From positions 1-52,336 of the forward strand of contig CALWRI010000013.1 in assembly GCA_944383905.1 (NCBI GenBank): 52,336 nucleotides of DNA, written 5' to 3'. Positions within the stretch are counted from its first letter, which is position 1. Every line of letters starts with the position of its first letter. The notes below the pieces were generated by a model that saw only the letters and a program-made list of their open reading frames with translations, searched no databases and was not told the DNA's origin. The DNA comes from an uncultured Christensenellaceae bacterium. Its GTDB lineage: Bacteria > Bacillota > Clostridia > Christensenellales > UBA3700. Made by a program: the position numbers and the translations under genes. Positions 24,400 through 33,400 of the stretch are shown in pieces.

Positions 24400-25275
24400 T
24401 TATTGATCTTCGAATTTTCCGTTGAGCGCCGCGTATGCCGCGCCGAGAAGTCCCGCCTTGTTGCCCATCCGCGCTATGCTCACGACGTCGCCGTAACGCG
24501 CGCGAAACTCGTCGTACCAGAGGTTTTTCATCTCCGCGAGTCCGCCGCCGACAAGTATCCTTTCGGGCGCAAACTCTGCCGCGGCGTCTGTTGCGACCTT
24601 GTTGAGAACGGAAAGGAACCTGTTTTTTGCGGCGATGCAATTTTTTTCACCCGTGTAGGTAAAAGCCTCTTTTACCGTTGACTTTCCCGCGTCTCTCTTT
24701 ATCGCCGTGGCGGACAGATACTGTTCAAGACACCCTCTGTTGCCGCACCTGCAAACATAGCCGTCTCTGACAAATTCGCGGTGACCGAGCTCGAGATCAT
24801 AAACGTGCTTCCCGTCTATCTCTCCGTCCGTAACGAGCGCGGATCCGAGTCCCGTGCCTATCGTCAGCACCAGGGTGCTTCTTGCCCTCTTGTTTGCAAA
24901 ATAATGCTCGCAGACTGCCGCGGCGCAAGCGTCATTGATTACAACGACGCGCGCCCCCAGCCTGTCCGACATATCCTTGGAAAAAGCGTATCCGCAAAAA
25001 CCCGGCAGTGCGATCGTCGCGCGGAGCACGCACCCGTCGTCCCAGTCTACCTCGCCAGCTGTGGCTATCGCAACGATATCGGCAACGTCGTCCTCTTTCA
25101 CCTGCGAAATTGCTTTGAGTACGCTCTCGCGCACTCCTTCAAAACCGAGATCGGAGCGCGTAGGAACGCTGCAGAATTTCTTTATCTTGTAAGTTTGAGA
25201 AAGGTGCCGACGGCCGACGGAGATCAACGCCGCTTTGACCGACGTACCGCCGACGTCGGCGCAGATCATCTTCAT
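24400..25275 (-). CDS. ROK-family sugar kinase (glucokinase type)
   Basis: This 291-residue protein has an N-terminal phosphate loop CADVGGTSVKAALI, the catalytic VVINDACAAA aspartate, the TIGTGLGSALV loop and the zinc site CRCGNRGCLEQYLSA. There is no N-terminal helix-turn-helix, so it is a kinase rather than a ROK repressor. It sits 18 bases after aldose 1-epimerase, which supplies the right sugar anomer, so glucose or a related hexose is the likely substrate. GGGAGG precedes the start by 5 bases. Confidence 0.92.
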   Translation of the reverse strand: MKMICADVGGTSVKAALISVGRRHLSQTYKIKKFCSVPTRSDLGFEGVRESVLKAISQVKEDDVADIVAIATAGEVDWDDGCVLRATIALPGFCGYAFSKDMSDRLGARVVVINDACAAAVCEHYFANKRARSTLVLTIGTGLGSALVTDGEIDGKHVYDLELGHREFVRDGYVCRCGNRGCLEQYLSATAIKRDAGKSTVKEAFTYTGEKNCIAAKNRFLSVLNKVATDAAAEFAPERILVGGGLAEMKNLWYDEFRARYGDVVSIARMGNKAGLLGAAYAALNGKFEDQ

Positions 25276-25293
25276 CCGCGCCTCCCGGGTGTA

Positions 25294-26178
25294 TCAGTCG
25301 TCGAACGACACTTTGTAGATGTAAGTAAAAGTCTGCCCCGGCTCGAGGGTGTGAACGAACGCCTTGTCCTTGAGCTCTCTGTCCGGTTCGAGCTTGTCGG
25401 GAGCGCCGTGCCACGGCTCGATGCAGACGTACGCGCCGCTCTCCTCCATGCTCCAGAACGCGAGCACATCCACTTCTCCGAAATCGAAGTAGACGCTCTC
25501 CCCGTCGGCGAGACGAAGCGCGAGCTTGTCGGTACCGACCTCGGTGAGCATGACCGTCTTGTATTTTATCATCACGTCTTTTCCAGTGCTCAATCTGTCG
25601 ATCGTGCCGAAAGGAGCATTGCCCGTGATATAATGCCCCTTCTCCTCGAGCGTGAGATAGTTGGGAGAGATGGGTTTGAGAAAATCGATATAATTGGCGC
25701 CCGTGTCGATCTTTCCGTCTTTGTATGTTGCGCACACGTTGAACGCGGGATGCGCTCCCATCATGAAATACATCAACTTGTCGTCTACGTTCTTCGCCGT
25801 ATGCGTGACCGTGAGAACGCCGTTTTCGACTTTGAAGCGCACCGAATATTCGTACTTGTAAGGATATTTTGCAAGCGTACCTTCGCTCCACCTGTTGGTC
25901 AACACGGTCTCGTTTTCCGCGACTCTGCTCTCCGTAAAGTCCGCATGTCTGCATACGCCGTGAAGGGGCACGTCGTAGCGTTTGCCGTCCACGGTATACC
26001 AACCGTCTTTCTGTCTTGCGACAAACGGGAATATCACGACGTCCTGTTCTTTCCAGGAATCCTCGCTGCCCTGCCACAAAAATTCTCTGCCGTCGCGCAG
26101 CCTCTTTACCGAAGAAAGGGTCGCGCCGTTTGTATTCGCGCATACGCGCAGTTTGCCGTCTGTTACCGATACAATCAT
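25294..26178 (-). CDS. Aldose 1-epimerase family protein
   Basis: This 294-residue enzyme interconverts sugar anomers. Family segments visible are NTNGATLSSVKRLRDGREFLWQG near the start, VPLHGVCRHADF, the catalytic-His region FMMGAHPAFNV and a C-terminal CIEPWHGAPD. The start at 26178 has GGAGGTG 5 bases upstream and a promoter just before it. A longer frame to 26259 would run through that promoter. First gene of the epimerase-ROK kinase-PHP-YbaK operon. Confidence 0.9.
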   Translation of the reverse strand: MIVSVTDGKLRVCANTNGATLSSVKRLRDGREFLWQGSEDSWKEQDVVIFPFVARQKDGWYTVDGKRYDVPLHGVCRHADFTESRVAENETVLTNRWSEGTLAKYPYKYEYSVRFKVENGVLTVTHTAKNVDDKLMYFMMGAHPAFNVCATYKDGKIDTGANYIDFLKPISPNYLTLEEKGHYITGNAPFGTIDRLSTGKDVMIKYKTVMLTEVGTDKLALRLADGESVYFDFGEVDVLAFWSMEESGAYVCIEPWHGAPDKLEPDRELKDKAFVHTLEPGQTFTYIYKVSFDD

Positions 26179-26202
26179 AGTACACCTCCGCAATACGCCA
26201 TA

Positions 26203-26231
26203 ATTATACCACAACGGGTCTTTTTTGTCCA
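26203..26231 (-). promoter_or_regulatory. Promoter of the epimerase-kinase operon
   Basis: Minus strand TGGACA (26231-26226), 17 bases, TATAAT (26208-26203). It lies back to back with the aminopeptidase promoter. Confidence 0.75.
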
Positions 26232-26295
26232 TACGTTTGACTGCGAAACGTGCGCGCATGACAAGTACGCGTCGCGCCTTTGAGCAAAATCACCC

Positions 26296-26324
26296 TTGAC
26301 AACTGCGCGCGAATATAGGATAAT
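26296..26324 (+). promoter_or_regulatory. Promoter of the M29 aminopeptidase gene
   Basis: TTGACA (26296-26301), 17 bases, GATAAT (26319-26324), with the ATG about 50 bases further on. Confidence 0.75.
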
Positions 26325-26375
26325 AAAGTTGTGCGGGCATATTGCCCGAGAGTAACGCTTACGAGAAGGTGCAAG

Positions 26376-27599
26376 ATGAAGTCTACAATCAGAAAGTATG
26401 CAAAACTCATAGTAAAAATAGGCGCGTGCATCCGCAAGGACGACGACGTGCTGATAATATCTTCGATCGAAGGCGCTCCGCTCGCGCAGGCGATCACCGA
26501 ATACTGCTACAAATCCAAGGCAAAGCGCGTCACGGTCACTTATGCGGACGACAAAGCCGCACGACTGCACTATCTGTATCAGGACGAGGAGACCCTCAAG
26601 GAAATACCGTCCTGGGAAGCGGACATGAAAAACTCCTACAGCGGCAAGCACGCGGTCACGATAAGGATATTGACAGAAGATCCTCACCTTTTCGACGGCG
26701 TGGATCCCGGAAAGATCGCCGCACGGTCGAGAGCTGCCCACAAGGCGTTCAAAGCGTATTACGACAACGCTATGGCAAACAAGATCCGCTGGACGCTATG
26801 CGCGGTACCGGGAGAAGCGTGGGCAAAGACGGTCTTTCCCGACCTCTCACCTTCCAAGGCTGTCGCAAAGCTGTGGGATCTGATAATAAAAGCCATGAGG
26901 CTCGACTGCAAGGACAGCATAAAAGCATGGCAGGAATTTCAGGCAAAGTCCTTGGACAGGATACAGAAGCTCAACGGACTCGGGCTTGTCAGGATGAAAT
27001 ACAAAAACTCTCTCGGCACCGACTTTACGATAGGATTGCCAAAAGGCGCGTATTTCAGCGGTGCAAAAGAAGACACGGTATACGGCGCCCCGTTCTGCGC
27101 GAATATGCCGACCGAAGAGATCTTCACTCTGCCCGACAAGAACACGGGCGACGGAAAGATCGTAGCGTCGATGCCTCTCGTCCACAACGGGACTGTCATC
27201 GAAGATTTCTTCCTTGAGCTCAAGGACGGCGAGATCGTGAATTTCGACGCTAAAAAAGGGTATGAGACCCTCAAAAACATAATAGAAACGGACGAAGGCT
27301 CCCGCCGTCTGGGAGAGATCGCGCTCGTGCAGTACGACTCCCCGATACAAAACCTTCACACACTGTTCTACAACACGCTTTTCGACGAAAACGCGAGTTG
27401 CCATTTCGCAATAGGCAGAGCTTATCCCCTGATCGTCGGCGCGGATAAAATGACGGACGAACAGCTCGAAAAACTCGGCGTGAATTTTTCAGACGAACAC
27501 GTCGACTTCATGGTCGGTACTCCCGATCTTGAAATCACGGGCATTTCCGAAGACGGAACGGAGACCCCGATATTCAGAAACGGCAATTTCTGCTTCTGA
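26376..27599 (+). CDS. Aminopeptidase, M29 (thermophilic AmpS/PepS-like) family
   Basis: This 407-residue cytoplasmic metallopeptidase trims N-terminal residues from peptides. The metal-binding residues of M29 appear in the C-terminal half: LGEIALVQYDSP (Glu), NASCHFAIGRAYP (His) and SDEHVDFMVGTPDLEITG (His and Asp). The start at 26376 has AGAAGGTG upstream and gives the usual family beginning KYAKLIVKIGACIRKDD; the open frame extends 15 codons further up without a ribosome binding site. YhhN follows after 24 bases. Confidence 0.93.
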   Translation: MKSTIRKYAKLIVKIGACIRKDDDVLIISSIEGAPLAQAITEYCYKSKAKRVTVTYADDKAARLHYLYQDEETLKEIPSWEADMKNSYSGKHAVTIRILTEDPHLFDGVDPGKIAARSRAAHKAFKAYYDNAMANKIRWTLCAVPGEAWAKTVFPDLSPSKAVAKLWDLIIKAMRLDCKDSIKAWQEFQAKSLDRIQKLNGLGLVRMKYKNSLGTDFTIGLPKGAYFSGAKEDTVYGAPFCANMPTEEIFTLPDKNTGDGKIVASMPLVHNGTVIEDFFLELKDGEIVNFDAKKGYETLKNIIETDEGSRRLGEIALVQYDSPIQNLHTLFYNTLFDENASCHFAIGRAYPLIVGADKMTDEQLEKLGVNFSDEHVDFMVGTPDLEITGISEDGTETPIFRNGNFCF

Positions 27600-27623
27600 C
27601 AACGATAAACCGCGAGGTGTAAA

Positions 27624-28337
27624 ATGATCGGTATAGGCATAATTTCGGGCATAATGATTGTGACCGCATTCCTTACGGCGGCGTTTTACGTCAACGAACG
27701 CCGCGTGATAGCGACCATCGCAAAGACGGTTTCTTCCCTCGGCTTTATGCTGATCGCGTTTATCGCTTTGAGCAAAAACATCGACGCTCTCGACAGCGTA
27801 AACGACTTGGCGGACCTCAAATACGGAATGATGATGCTCACGGGACTCACGCTCTGTCTCGTCGGCGACATCTTCCTTATGATAAAGGAGCTTTTCACCG
27901 ACCGCACGGCAAACCTGTACCTGCTGCTCGGAGTCGGATCGTTTGCTATAGCGCAGATCCTTTTTGCGATACGCTTTATCATGTATGCGGACAGATTCGT
28001 ATATTGGCTGCTTCCGATAATTCTGATAGCGCCCGCGATACTCCTCGTCTCTCACAAAGCTAATATAATAAAGCTCGAAAAAACGGCGTCGGGACTTATC
28101 GCGTATTCTGTGATCATCGGTTTTACGACGGTATGCGCGCTCAACCTCGTGATAGTCAACCCGTCCGACCGCTCCGTTACTCTTCTCGTCGCGCTCGTTG
28201 CGTTTATGCTTTCCGACACGGCGCTGTGCTACACCTATTACGGCAGATCGGTCACTTTGAGACGCGTGCTCAATTATGTCGTTATGATATTGTACTACAT
28301 CGCGACAATACTTCTCGCGTATTCGATATTGCTGTAA
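27624..28337 (+). CDS. YhhN-family membrane protein (lysoplasmalogenase-like)
   Basis: This 237-residue protein has about eight membrane segments. The segment GLTLCLVGDIFLMIKEL carries the conserved GD pair of the YhhN/TMEM86 family, and LLVALVAFMLSDTALCY near the end carries the second conserved acidic residue. Characterised family members hydrolyse the vinyl-ether bond of lysoplasmalogens, which makes sense in an anaerobe that may contain plasmalogens. GAGGTG precedes the start, the gene is 24 bases after the aminopeptidase, and a terminator follows. Confidence 0.8.
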   Translation: MIGIGIISGIMIVTAFLTAAFYVNERRVIATIAKTVSSLGFMLIAFIALSKNIDALDSVNDLADLKYGMMMLTGLTLCLVGDIFLMIKELFTDRTANLYLLLGVGSFAIAQILFAIRFIMYADRFVYWLLPIILIAPAILLVSHKANIIKLEKTASGLIAYSVIIGFTTVCALNLVIVNPSDRSVTLLVALVAFMLSDTALCYTYYGRSVTLRRVLNYVVMILYYIATILLAYSILL

Positions 28338-28361
28338 AACGAAATACTTATCGACAATTTT

Positions 28362-28396
28362 ATCCTCCGTCAAAGAAGACGGAGGATATTTTTTCA
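28362..28396 (+). terminator. Terminator after the YhhN gene
   Basis: Ten-base stem ATCCTCCGTC / GACGGAGGAT (28362-28371 with 28378-28387), 6-base loop, then A and six T residues. Confidence 0.92.
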
Positions 28397-28449
28397 TTAC
28401 GTTTCGTTGCCGACGCCTTCAAAATTGCGGGCAGCAAACACTGAAAGAC

Positions 28450-28477
28450 AAAAAAAGACCCGACATATCGTCGGGTC
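28450..28477 (-). terminator. Terminator of the gene at 28493
   Basis: Minus strand stem of eight bases (28457-28464 with 28470-28477), 5-base loop, followed by seven T residues (28456-28450). Confidence 0.92.
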
Positions 28478-28492
28478 GCGTTTTATAAAATA

Positions 28493-29155
28493 TTATTGTT
28501 GCTGTTGAGTCCTCTTCTTGCGGGGGCGTCTCTTGGGTATGTTGAGATTTTCCATCATATAATCTATTACCCTGCAAGCCTTTCTGACCGCAAGCGAAGA
28601 ACGGATGGGAAGCATGAAAGGAACTTCCTGATACGCGCTTGTCTCGCTCAGATCGCGCTGATGATACTTGCCGTCTTCGAGCGCCGCGTCCTCCGGATCG
28701 ACCGCGAGGTAAAGCTTGAGCGTCTTGCCGCCGATCGCCATCTTCGCAAGCAGGTCTCTGCCCATGCGGTAGCTGTCGCAACGCGCGCTGTAACGGCTCT
28801 TGACCTTGCGGTAAGAAGTGAGATGAGCCTGAAGTTGCGCGTGCCACTCGATGACGCTCTCGTCCATCTCCGACAGCCTTTCGATAAAGCTGGGACGGAT
28901 GTCGATGCTTCCCGTAACGCCGACAGCGGTAATGTTTTCGATCTCTTCCGCAGGAACCTCGTCCCCTTCCTCTTGTGCCTCGACCTCTTCAAATTCGTCG
29001 TAATCGTCTTTTACAGGCTGGCTGTACGCGACGTTTCTGACGACGTTTTCTTGTGCAAGAACCGGTTCTTCGTTCTCTTCGATGTCGAATTCGGAAAGAT
29101 CTTCAAACTCTTCGTTCTCATTGAATGAGAATCTATTCTTGTCGTCGATTTTCAT
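28493..29155 (-). CDS. Conserved clostridial protein of unknown function
   Basis: This 220-residue soluble protein has an acidic, disordered N-terminal half (about residues 10-75, Glu/Asp-rich). It then has a compact domain at about 88-205 with SFIERLSEMDESVIEWHAQL, YSARCDSYRMGRDLLAK, GGKTLKLYLAVDPEDAA and the closing VPFMLPIRSSLAVRKA. I know this block as a recurrent but unnamed domain in many clostridial proteins, often beside a low-complexity region; its function is not established. The last residues are strongly basic (KRRPRKKRTQQQQ), hinting at nucleic-acid or membrane contact. Single gene with AGGAGG, promoter and terminator. Confidence 0.8.
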   Translation of the reverse strand: MKIDDKNRFSFNENEEFEDLSEFDIEENEEPVLAQENVVRNVAYSQPVKDDYDEFEEVEAQEEGDEVPAEEIENITAVGVTGSIDIRPSFIERLSEMDESVIEWHAQLQAHLTSYRKVKSRYSARCDSYRMGRDLLAKMAIGGKTLKLYLAVDPEDAALEDGKYHQRDLSETSAYQEVPFMLPIRSSLAVRKACRVIDYMMENLNIPKRRPRKKRTQQQQ

Positions 29156-29201
29156 AAATTCCTCCTGATCACACTATGCTTTTATAAAAAGCGGTATTCT
29201 T

Positions 29202-29230
29202 ATATTACTACAATGCCTGCCCCGTGTCAA
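29202..29230 (-). promoter_or_regulatory. Promoter of the gene at 28493
   Basis: Minus strand TTGACA (29230-29225), 17 bases, TAATAT (29207-29202). Confidence 0.75.
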
Positions 29231-29253
29231 TGAAAATTTGCAGGCTTTGACGA

Positions 29254-29508
29254 TCAATTTTCTTGGCTATATGCTTGTAAAACGGCTTTTGCAAGTTGAT
29301 CTGCGCACGAAGTGCCTTTGCCTGCGCAGTTGACTCCGCCGCATTTTGCGACTACTTCGTCGACGGTCATACCCTCGACGAGTCTGGGGATCGCTATCAG
29401 ATTGCCGGGACAACCGCCGTAAAACACTACGTTTTTTACGACGTTACCGTCGAGTTCGAAATCAATGCGCCTTGAGCAGGTGCCTTTTGTCATATATGTA
29501 TGTTTCAT
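29254..29508 (-). CDS. TSCPD-domain protein (TIGR03905 family)
   Basis: This 84-residue protein matches the small TSCPD family: TKGTCSRRIDFELDG at the start, FYGGCPGNLIAIPRLVEGM in the middle and NCAGKGTSCADQLAKA near the end. The conserved cysteines (TC, GGC, NC, SC) suggest metal or nucleotide-reductase-related chemistry. The same domain occurs at the C-terminus of B12-type ribonucleotide reductases, but the free-standing form has no proven role. It follows the PfkB gene by 7 bases, the last gene of a three-gene operon. Confidence 0.9.
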   Translation of the reverse strand: MKHTYMTKGTCSRRIDFELDGNVVKNVVFYGGCPGNLIAIPRLVEGMTVDEVVAKCGGVNCAGKGTSCADQLAKAVLQAYSQEN

Positions 29509-29515
29509 ATTCGCC

Positions 29516-30409
29516 TCACAGAAATTCGGGATAAAAATCTTTGATATACGCCTCGACGTCCTTGCGCTTGCCTCTGTAGGGACCCGGTTTTTCCATCTTG
29601 TTGGAAACGAGCGCAGTCGCCCACAGGAGCGCCTTGTCCATGGGCTGATTTATCCTCTCTGTGATATAGCCCGCGAACGTCGTGTCGCCTCGTCCGCTTC
29701 TTCCCGAAAGGTTCCTCGCCCTGATCGGACAGGTGCAGAGCTTTTCGCCGTCGTAGGCTATTACCTCGGTATTGTGGGTTATCACGACTTCTTTCGCGCC
29801 CCACTGATGCAACATCTTTGCGGCGACCACTCTGTCGGGCTGTCCCGTCAGGATCTCCGCTTCTGCGGCGTCCGTCTTGAGATAGGTTATATAAGGAAGG
29901 ATCTCCTTTTTATCCGCCCAATCCTCGAAGTACATTGCGCCCGTCTTCTTGTCCGCATGACGCAATAGCGCCTGAACGTCGACAGCAACCTTGCCTTTTG
30001 CCGCGAGAGCCTTGATCAGTTCTCCGTCGAAATCGCCGTAGATTAGTCCGGCAAGGTGATATACGTTGCAGTCGACTTCGGGTATGTCCTCGATCGTGAA
30101 CGGATCAGCCTGACCTATGCAGGTGCAGGTGCGTCTCTCCTTGTCAGGAGTATGGTATTTGTTGCGTATGGAAGTGCTTGCGCCTGACGGAATGTAGAAG
30201 ACGTCGTCCTTGTCTATTACAAACTCGTTGAGTCTGTCCGTATCGCAAGGAGCGACCTTTGTGACCACGCCGACTTTGTATCCGCCTGCATAAGCCGCAG
30301 CGGAAGAATAAATAACCGCTCCGCCGACCTCGATTATCTGATTGTCGAGATAATCGATATTGTAGTCAAGAGAGATATGCCCAATTGTAAGTGTGTCGTA
30401 TTTTTTCAT
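29516..30409 (-). CDS. PfkB-family carbohydrate or nucleoside kinase
   Basis: This 297-residue kinase has an N-terminal substrate region (DTLTIGHISLDYNIDYL, IEVGGAVIYSSAAAYAGGYKVGVVTKV) and a C-terminal ATP site. The usual catalytic GAGD anion-hole motif reads GRSGRGDTTFAGYI here, keeping the base aspartate but with Arg in place of Ala, as in a divergent branch of the family. HNTEVIAYDGE and the middle YLKTDAAEAEILTGQ also fit. The substrate cannot be assigned. It lies 25 bases after the 1350-residue membrane protein gene and 7 before the TSCPD gene. Confidence 0.87.
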   Translation of the reverse strand: MKKYDTLTIGHISLDYNIDYLDNQIIEVGGAVIYSSAAAYAGGYKVGVVTKVAPCDTDRLNEFVIDKDDVFYIPSGASTSIRNKYHTPDKERRTCTCIGQADPFTIEDIPEVDCNVYHLAGLIYGDFDGELIKALAAKGKVAVDVQALLRHADKKTGAMYFEDWADKKEILPYITYLKTDAAEAEILTGQPDRVVAAKMLHQWGAKEVVITHNTEVIAYDGEKLCTCPIRARNLSGRSGRGDTTFAGYITERINQPMDKALLWATALVSNKMEKPGPYRGKRKDVEAYIKDFYPEFL

Positions 30410-30434
30410 ATATTTATTCTCCGTTGAATATCCG

Positions 30435-33400
30435 TTATCCGCCGATGACTTCGAGTTCCTCGGAACGCTCGTATCTCAGATACGCAAGACCGTATCTTCT
30501 GTTGCTTGCGTTGTCAAAGCTCTTGCCTGCCTCCTCCACGATATAAGGACGTCTGTCGTCCGTACCGTCGTAGAGAGAACAGTACCAGACGCGGCTGTTC
30601 TCGATGACCTCCTGCACCGTGACTCTGAACGTGTGCGAGAAAGTCCTGTAAGTATAGGTGTAATTCACAAGTTCGGTCTCAAAGATCTCGGTGATGACCT
30701 GCTGCGTACCCGCACCGCCCCCGAACAAGTTATACTGATAACCCGCATATCCGAGTATCCTGTTCATTATCGCGCATTGTTCGTCCGTCATATTGTTGAC
30801 AAAAAGCCTCGTTTCGTTTTGGGAGTTGCCGCTCTCGAGCAGGATAAGTGCGTTGATATAGATGCTCTCGGGTATGAGGTTGTTCGTTGCGTCCGTCACG
30901 AGATTTTCCGTCACGACTCTGAGCGTGATGAGCATATAAGAGTTGCTCTTATACGGTTCTACGTCAAGTCCGAAATAGCTCCTGACCTGCGCGTTTCTTC
31001 CCGTCTCCTCCGTAGTTCCGTTCGTATAAGACGGCAAGATATATGACTGGTAGAACGTGATGTCTCCTTCGTTGCCGCCGATGATGCTGCGGAACGCGCT
31101 TGCGTCCATCTTGTCCGTAATGTAAGCGTCCATGAATTGTGCGGTTATCGTGCCGCTCGCGGTGCCCTGCTGTACATCAAACTCACCCGTGATATAGAAG
31201 GAAGAGTTGTCTTCATCTGAATCGTCCACGGTGCTGACGTAACCGCTGTTGGAATATGCATAATCGTCAAGTCCCGAATGCAGTCCCTTGATGGTGGTGC
31301 GCATTTCTTCTCCGCTGGGTTTGACTGTGTCGCCGGCTTCCGAATACACGCTGTTGACAGCGAGTTCAAACACGGTAGAGAGCTGTATGCCGCCTTCATC
31401 CTCGGTTTTCTGCACGAAATTTATATCCACTTTGTTTCCGGCAGTCATATCGTTAAACGAGGATTCGAGTTTCATGTCGATCGTTGCAATGAGACCTTCG
31501 CGGCTGAAATCCGTTTTGTCGTCGCCCGAACCGATTGAATTCTGTCCGGAGAAACGCTTGACGAAGAACAGCATCTTGTCGAGATATTCGTCGTCAATCG
31601 AATTGACGTTGACGCTCGGGATATAATCGGTTATGTTTCCGTAATCGTCGAGCTCGACTGTTATATCGACGATGACGTCAACGTCATACGGGAACAGCGA
31701 CGCATACTTTTCGTTTTTCTGTATCGCTTCCGCACCATCGCCCGTCACGTTATCAAACGAAATGTCACCGTTTATTCTCAGTCTGACGTGAGGAAATCCG
31801 TCCTGATCGTCGATATAGACCAAAATGTATTCAATCTTGCTGACGGGCATGATCTGCATTATGTTGTCAAGTCTGCCCGAAGCGTTTACGAGGTTGGCAA
31901 ACTCGTACTGACTCATATACGGATAGAGCTGCGAGTAGTCGGTTTCGTCTTCAATGATGCCGTCCGTTCCCGTCACGCGCAACCTCGAAGCGAATTCATT
32001 GCCGACTTTTGTGAGCATTGCCTCGATATTATTGATCGACCAGTCGTCATCGGGAAGATCGGTGTCGATATAATATTTCTTGTCGATCTCATTCACAAAA
32101 TTACTTATGCCCGTCGACATCGTATCGTTGGTTATGTTTGTTGCGACGTCGGTTTTTTCAGGATCGTAAGTGTATGTCAAAGACAGGATCTCGTACATCT
32201 CCGCTCCGGTTATCTTGTACTTGTCGTTGAATTCACTCTCGAGCATATTGTCTTTCTCGGGATCGTATCTGAGCATTTCGTTGTTTGCGAGTATCTCAAA
32301 CAAGTTGGGGAGCACCGCGCCGCCCTGATCCTGTCCGTATCCGGGCAAAAACACTATCTCTGCTCCGAGATTGTCTTCTGTGTCCGTGAACGCCTGATAG
32401 ATCTTGTCGTTGAGCTGGGCTTCGAGCTCCTCAAAAGTCATACCCGAAATCTGCGAAGTATCTCCTCCCGCTCCCGCTTCGCCTGAAGAATCCTTGTTCT
32501 GAACAGCGCTGAGCAGACTCATCAGAGTCTCGTAATGCTGTTTGCTCATCGCATTGCCTTTCTTGTTTATGTCCACAAGCGCGCTGCTCGCGTCTTCGGT
32601 CACGCCGTCGTATTGCGTATATGTAAGGAAGACGTATATCGAATCGGGCAAAAGCTGTTTGACGAGTTTTTTCATAGCCTCGTTGTTTTCGAGATAAGCG
32701 TCGATACTCGCGGTAAGATCAAGCTCAATCGTGATTTCAAGAGTGAAATACTCTCCTTTGACGGGATCGTTGCCCGTTTGAGTGCACGAAACCGCCATGA
32801 TCCACGGCTCCATGTTTTCGATCTTATAATTCTGATTCTTCAGATAGCCGTTGAGAAGCGCCGCAAGCGTATCGTAATCGGCGGTAGGTCTGAACTGCTC
32901 TCCGTCGCCGTAATTCACTTCGTTTACGTCCTGGATCCTGTCTCGGATCTTAATCCTTTCAAGCGTCTCGCTGTCTTCGGAGAACGTGTTCAGCTTGCTG
33001 AACAGATTGCTTGCCGTAATGAAATAGACGTCGTTTGCCTCGTCTATTACGTTGTCGAAATAGTATTTTTCGCTGAATTCGCCGTTGATAAAGTTGTTGG
33101 CGGCAAGCGTCTGCGCTTCCTGCGTATAGCCGTCCACGCCGAGAGACTCCGCGGTAGGCAGTTTGACGTCTCTTATCAACGCGAGGAAATCGCCCTGCGT
33201 AAGATTTTCTGCGCCGAGCATATTGATGACCGCCTGGATCGGCTTGGCTTCGATCGAATCCTCGGGGGTGAAGTTTATCGGAATGATCTCGTCGATCTTT
33301 GCGATAACGTCATAAATCTTTGCATTGATCGACTGCATAAAGGAGACCGTATTTCCGTCTCCGTCCTCAACGGGATAGAGATTGTCGATCAGAGTGTTGA

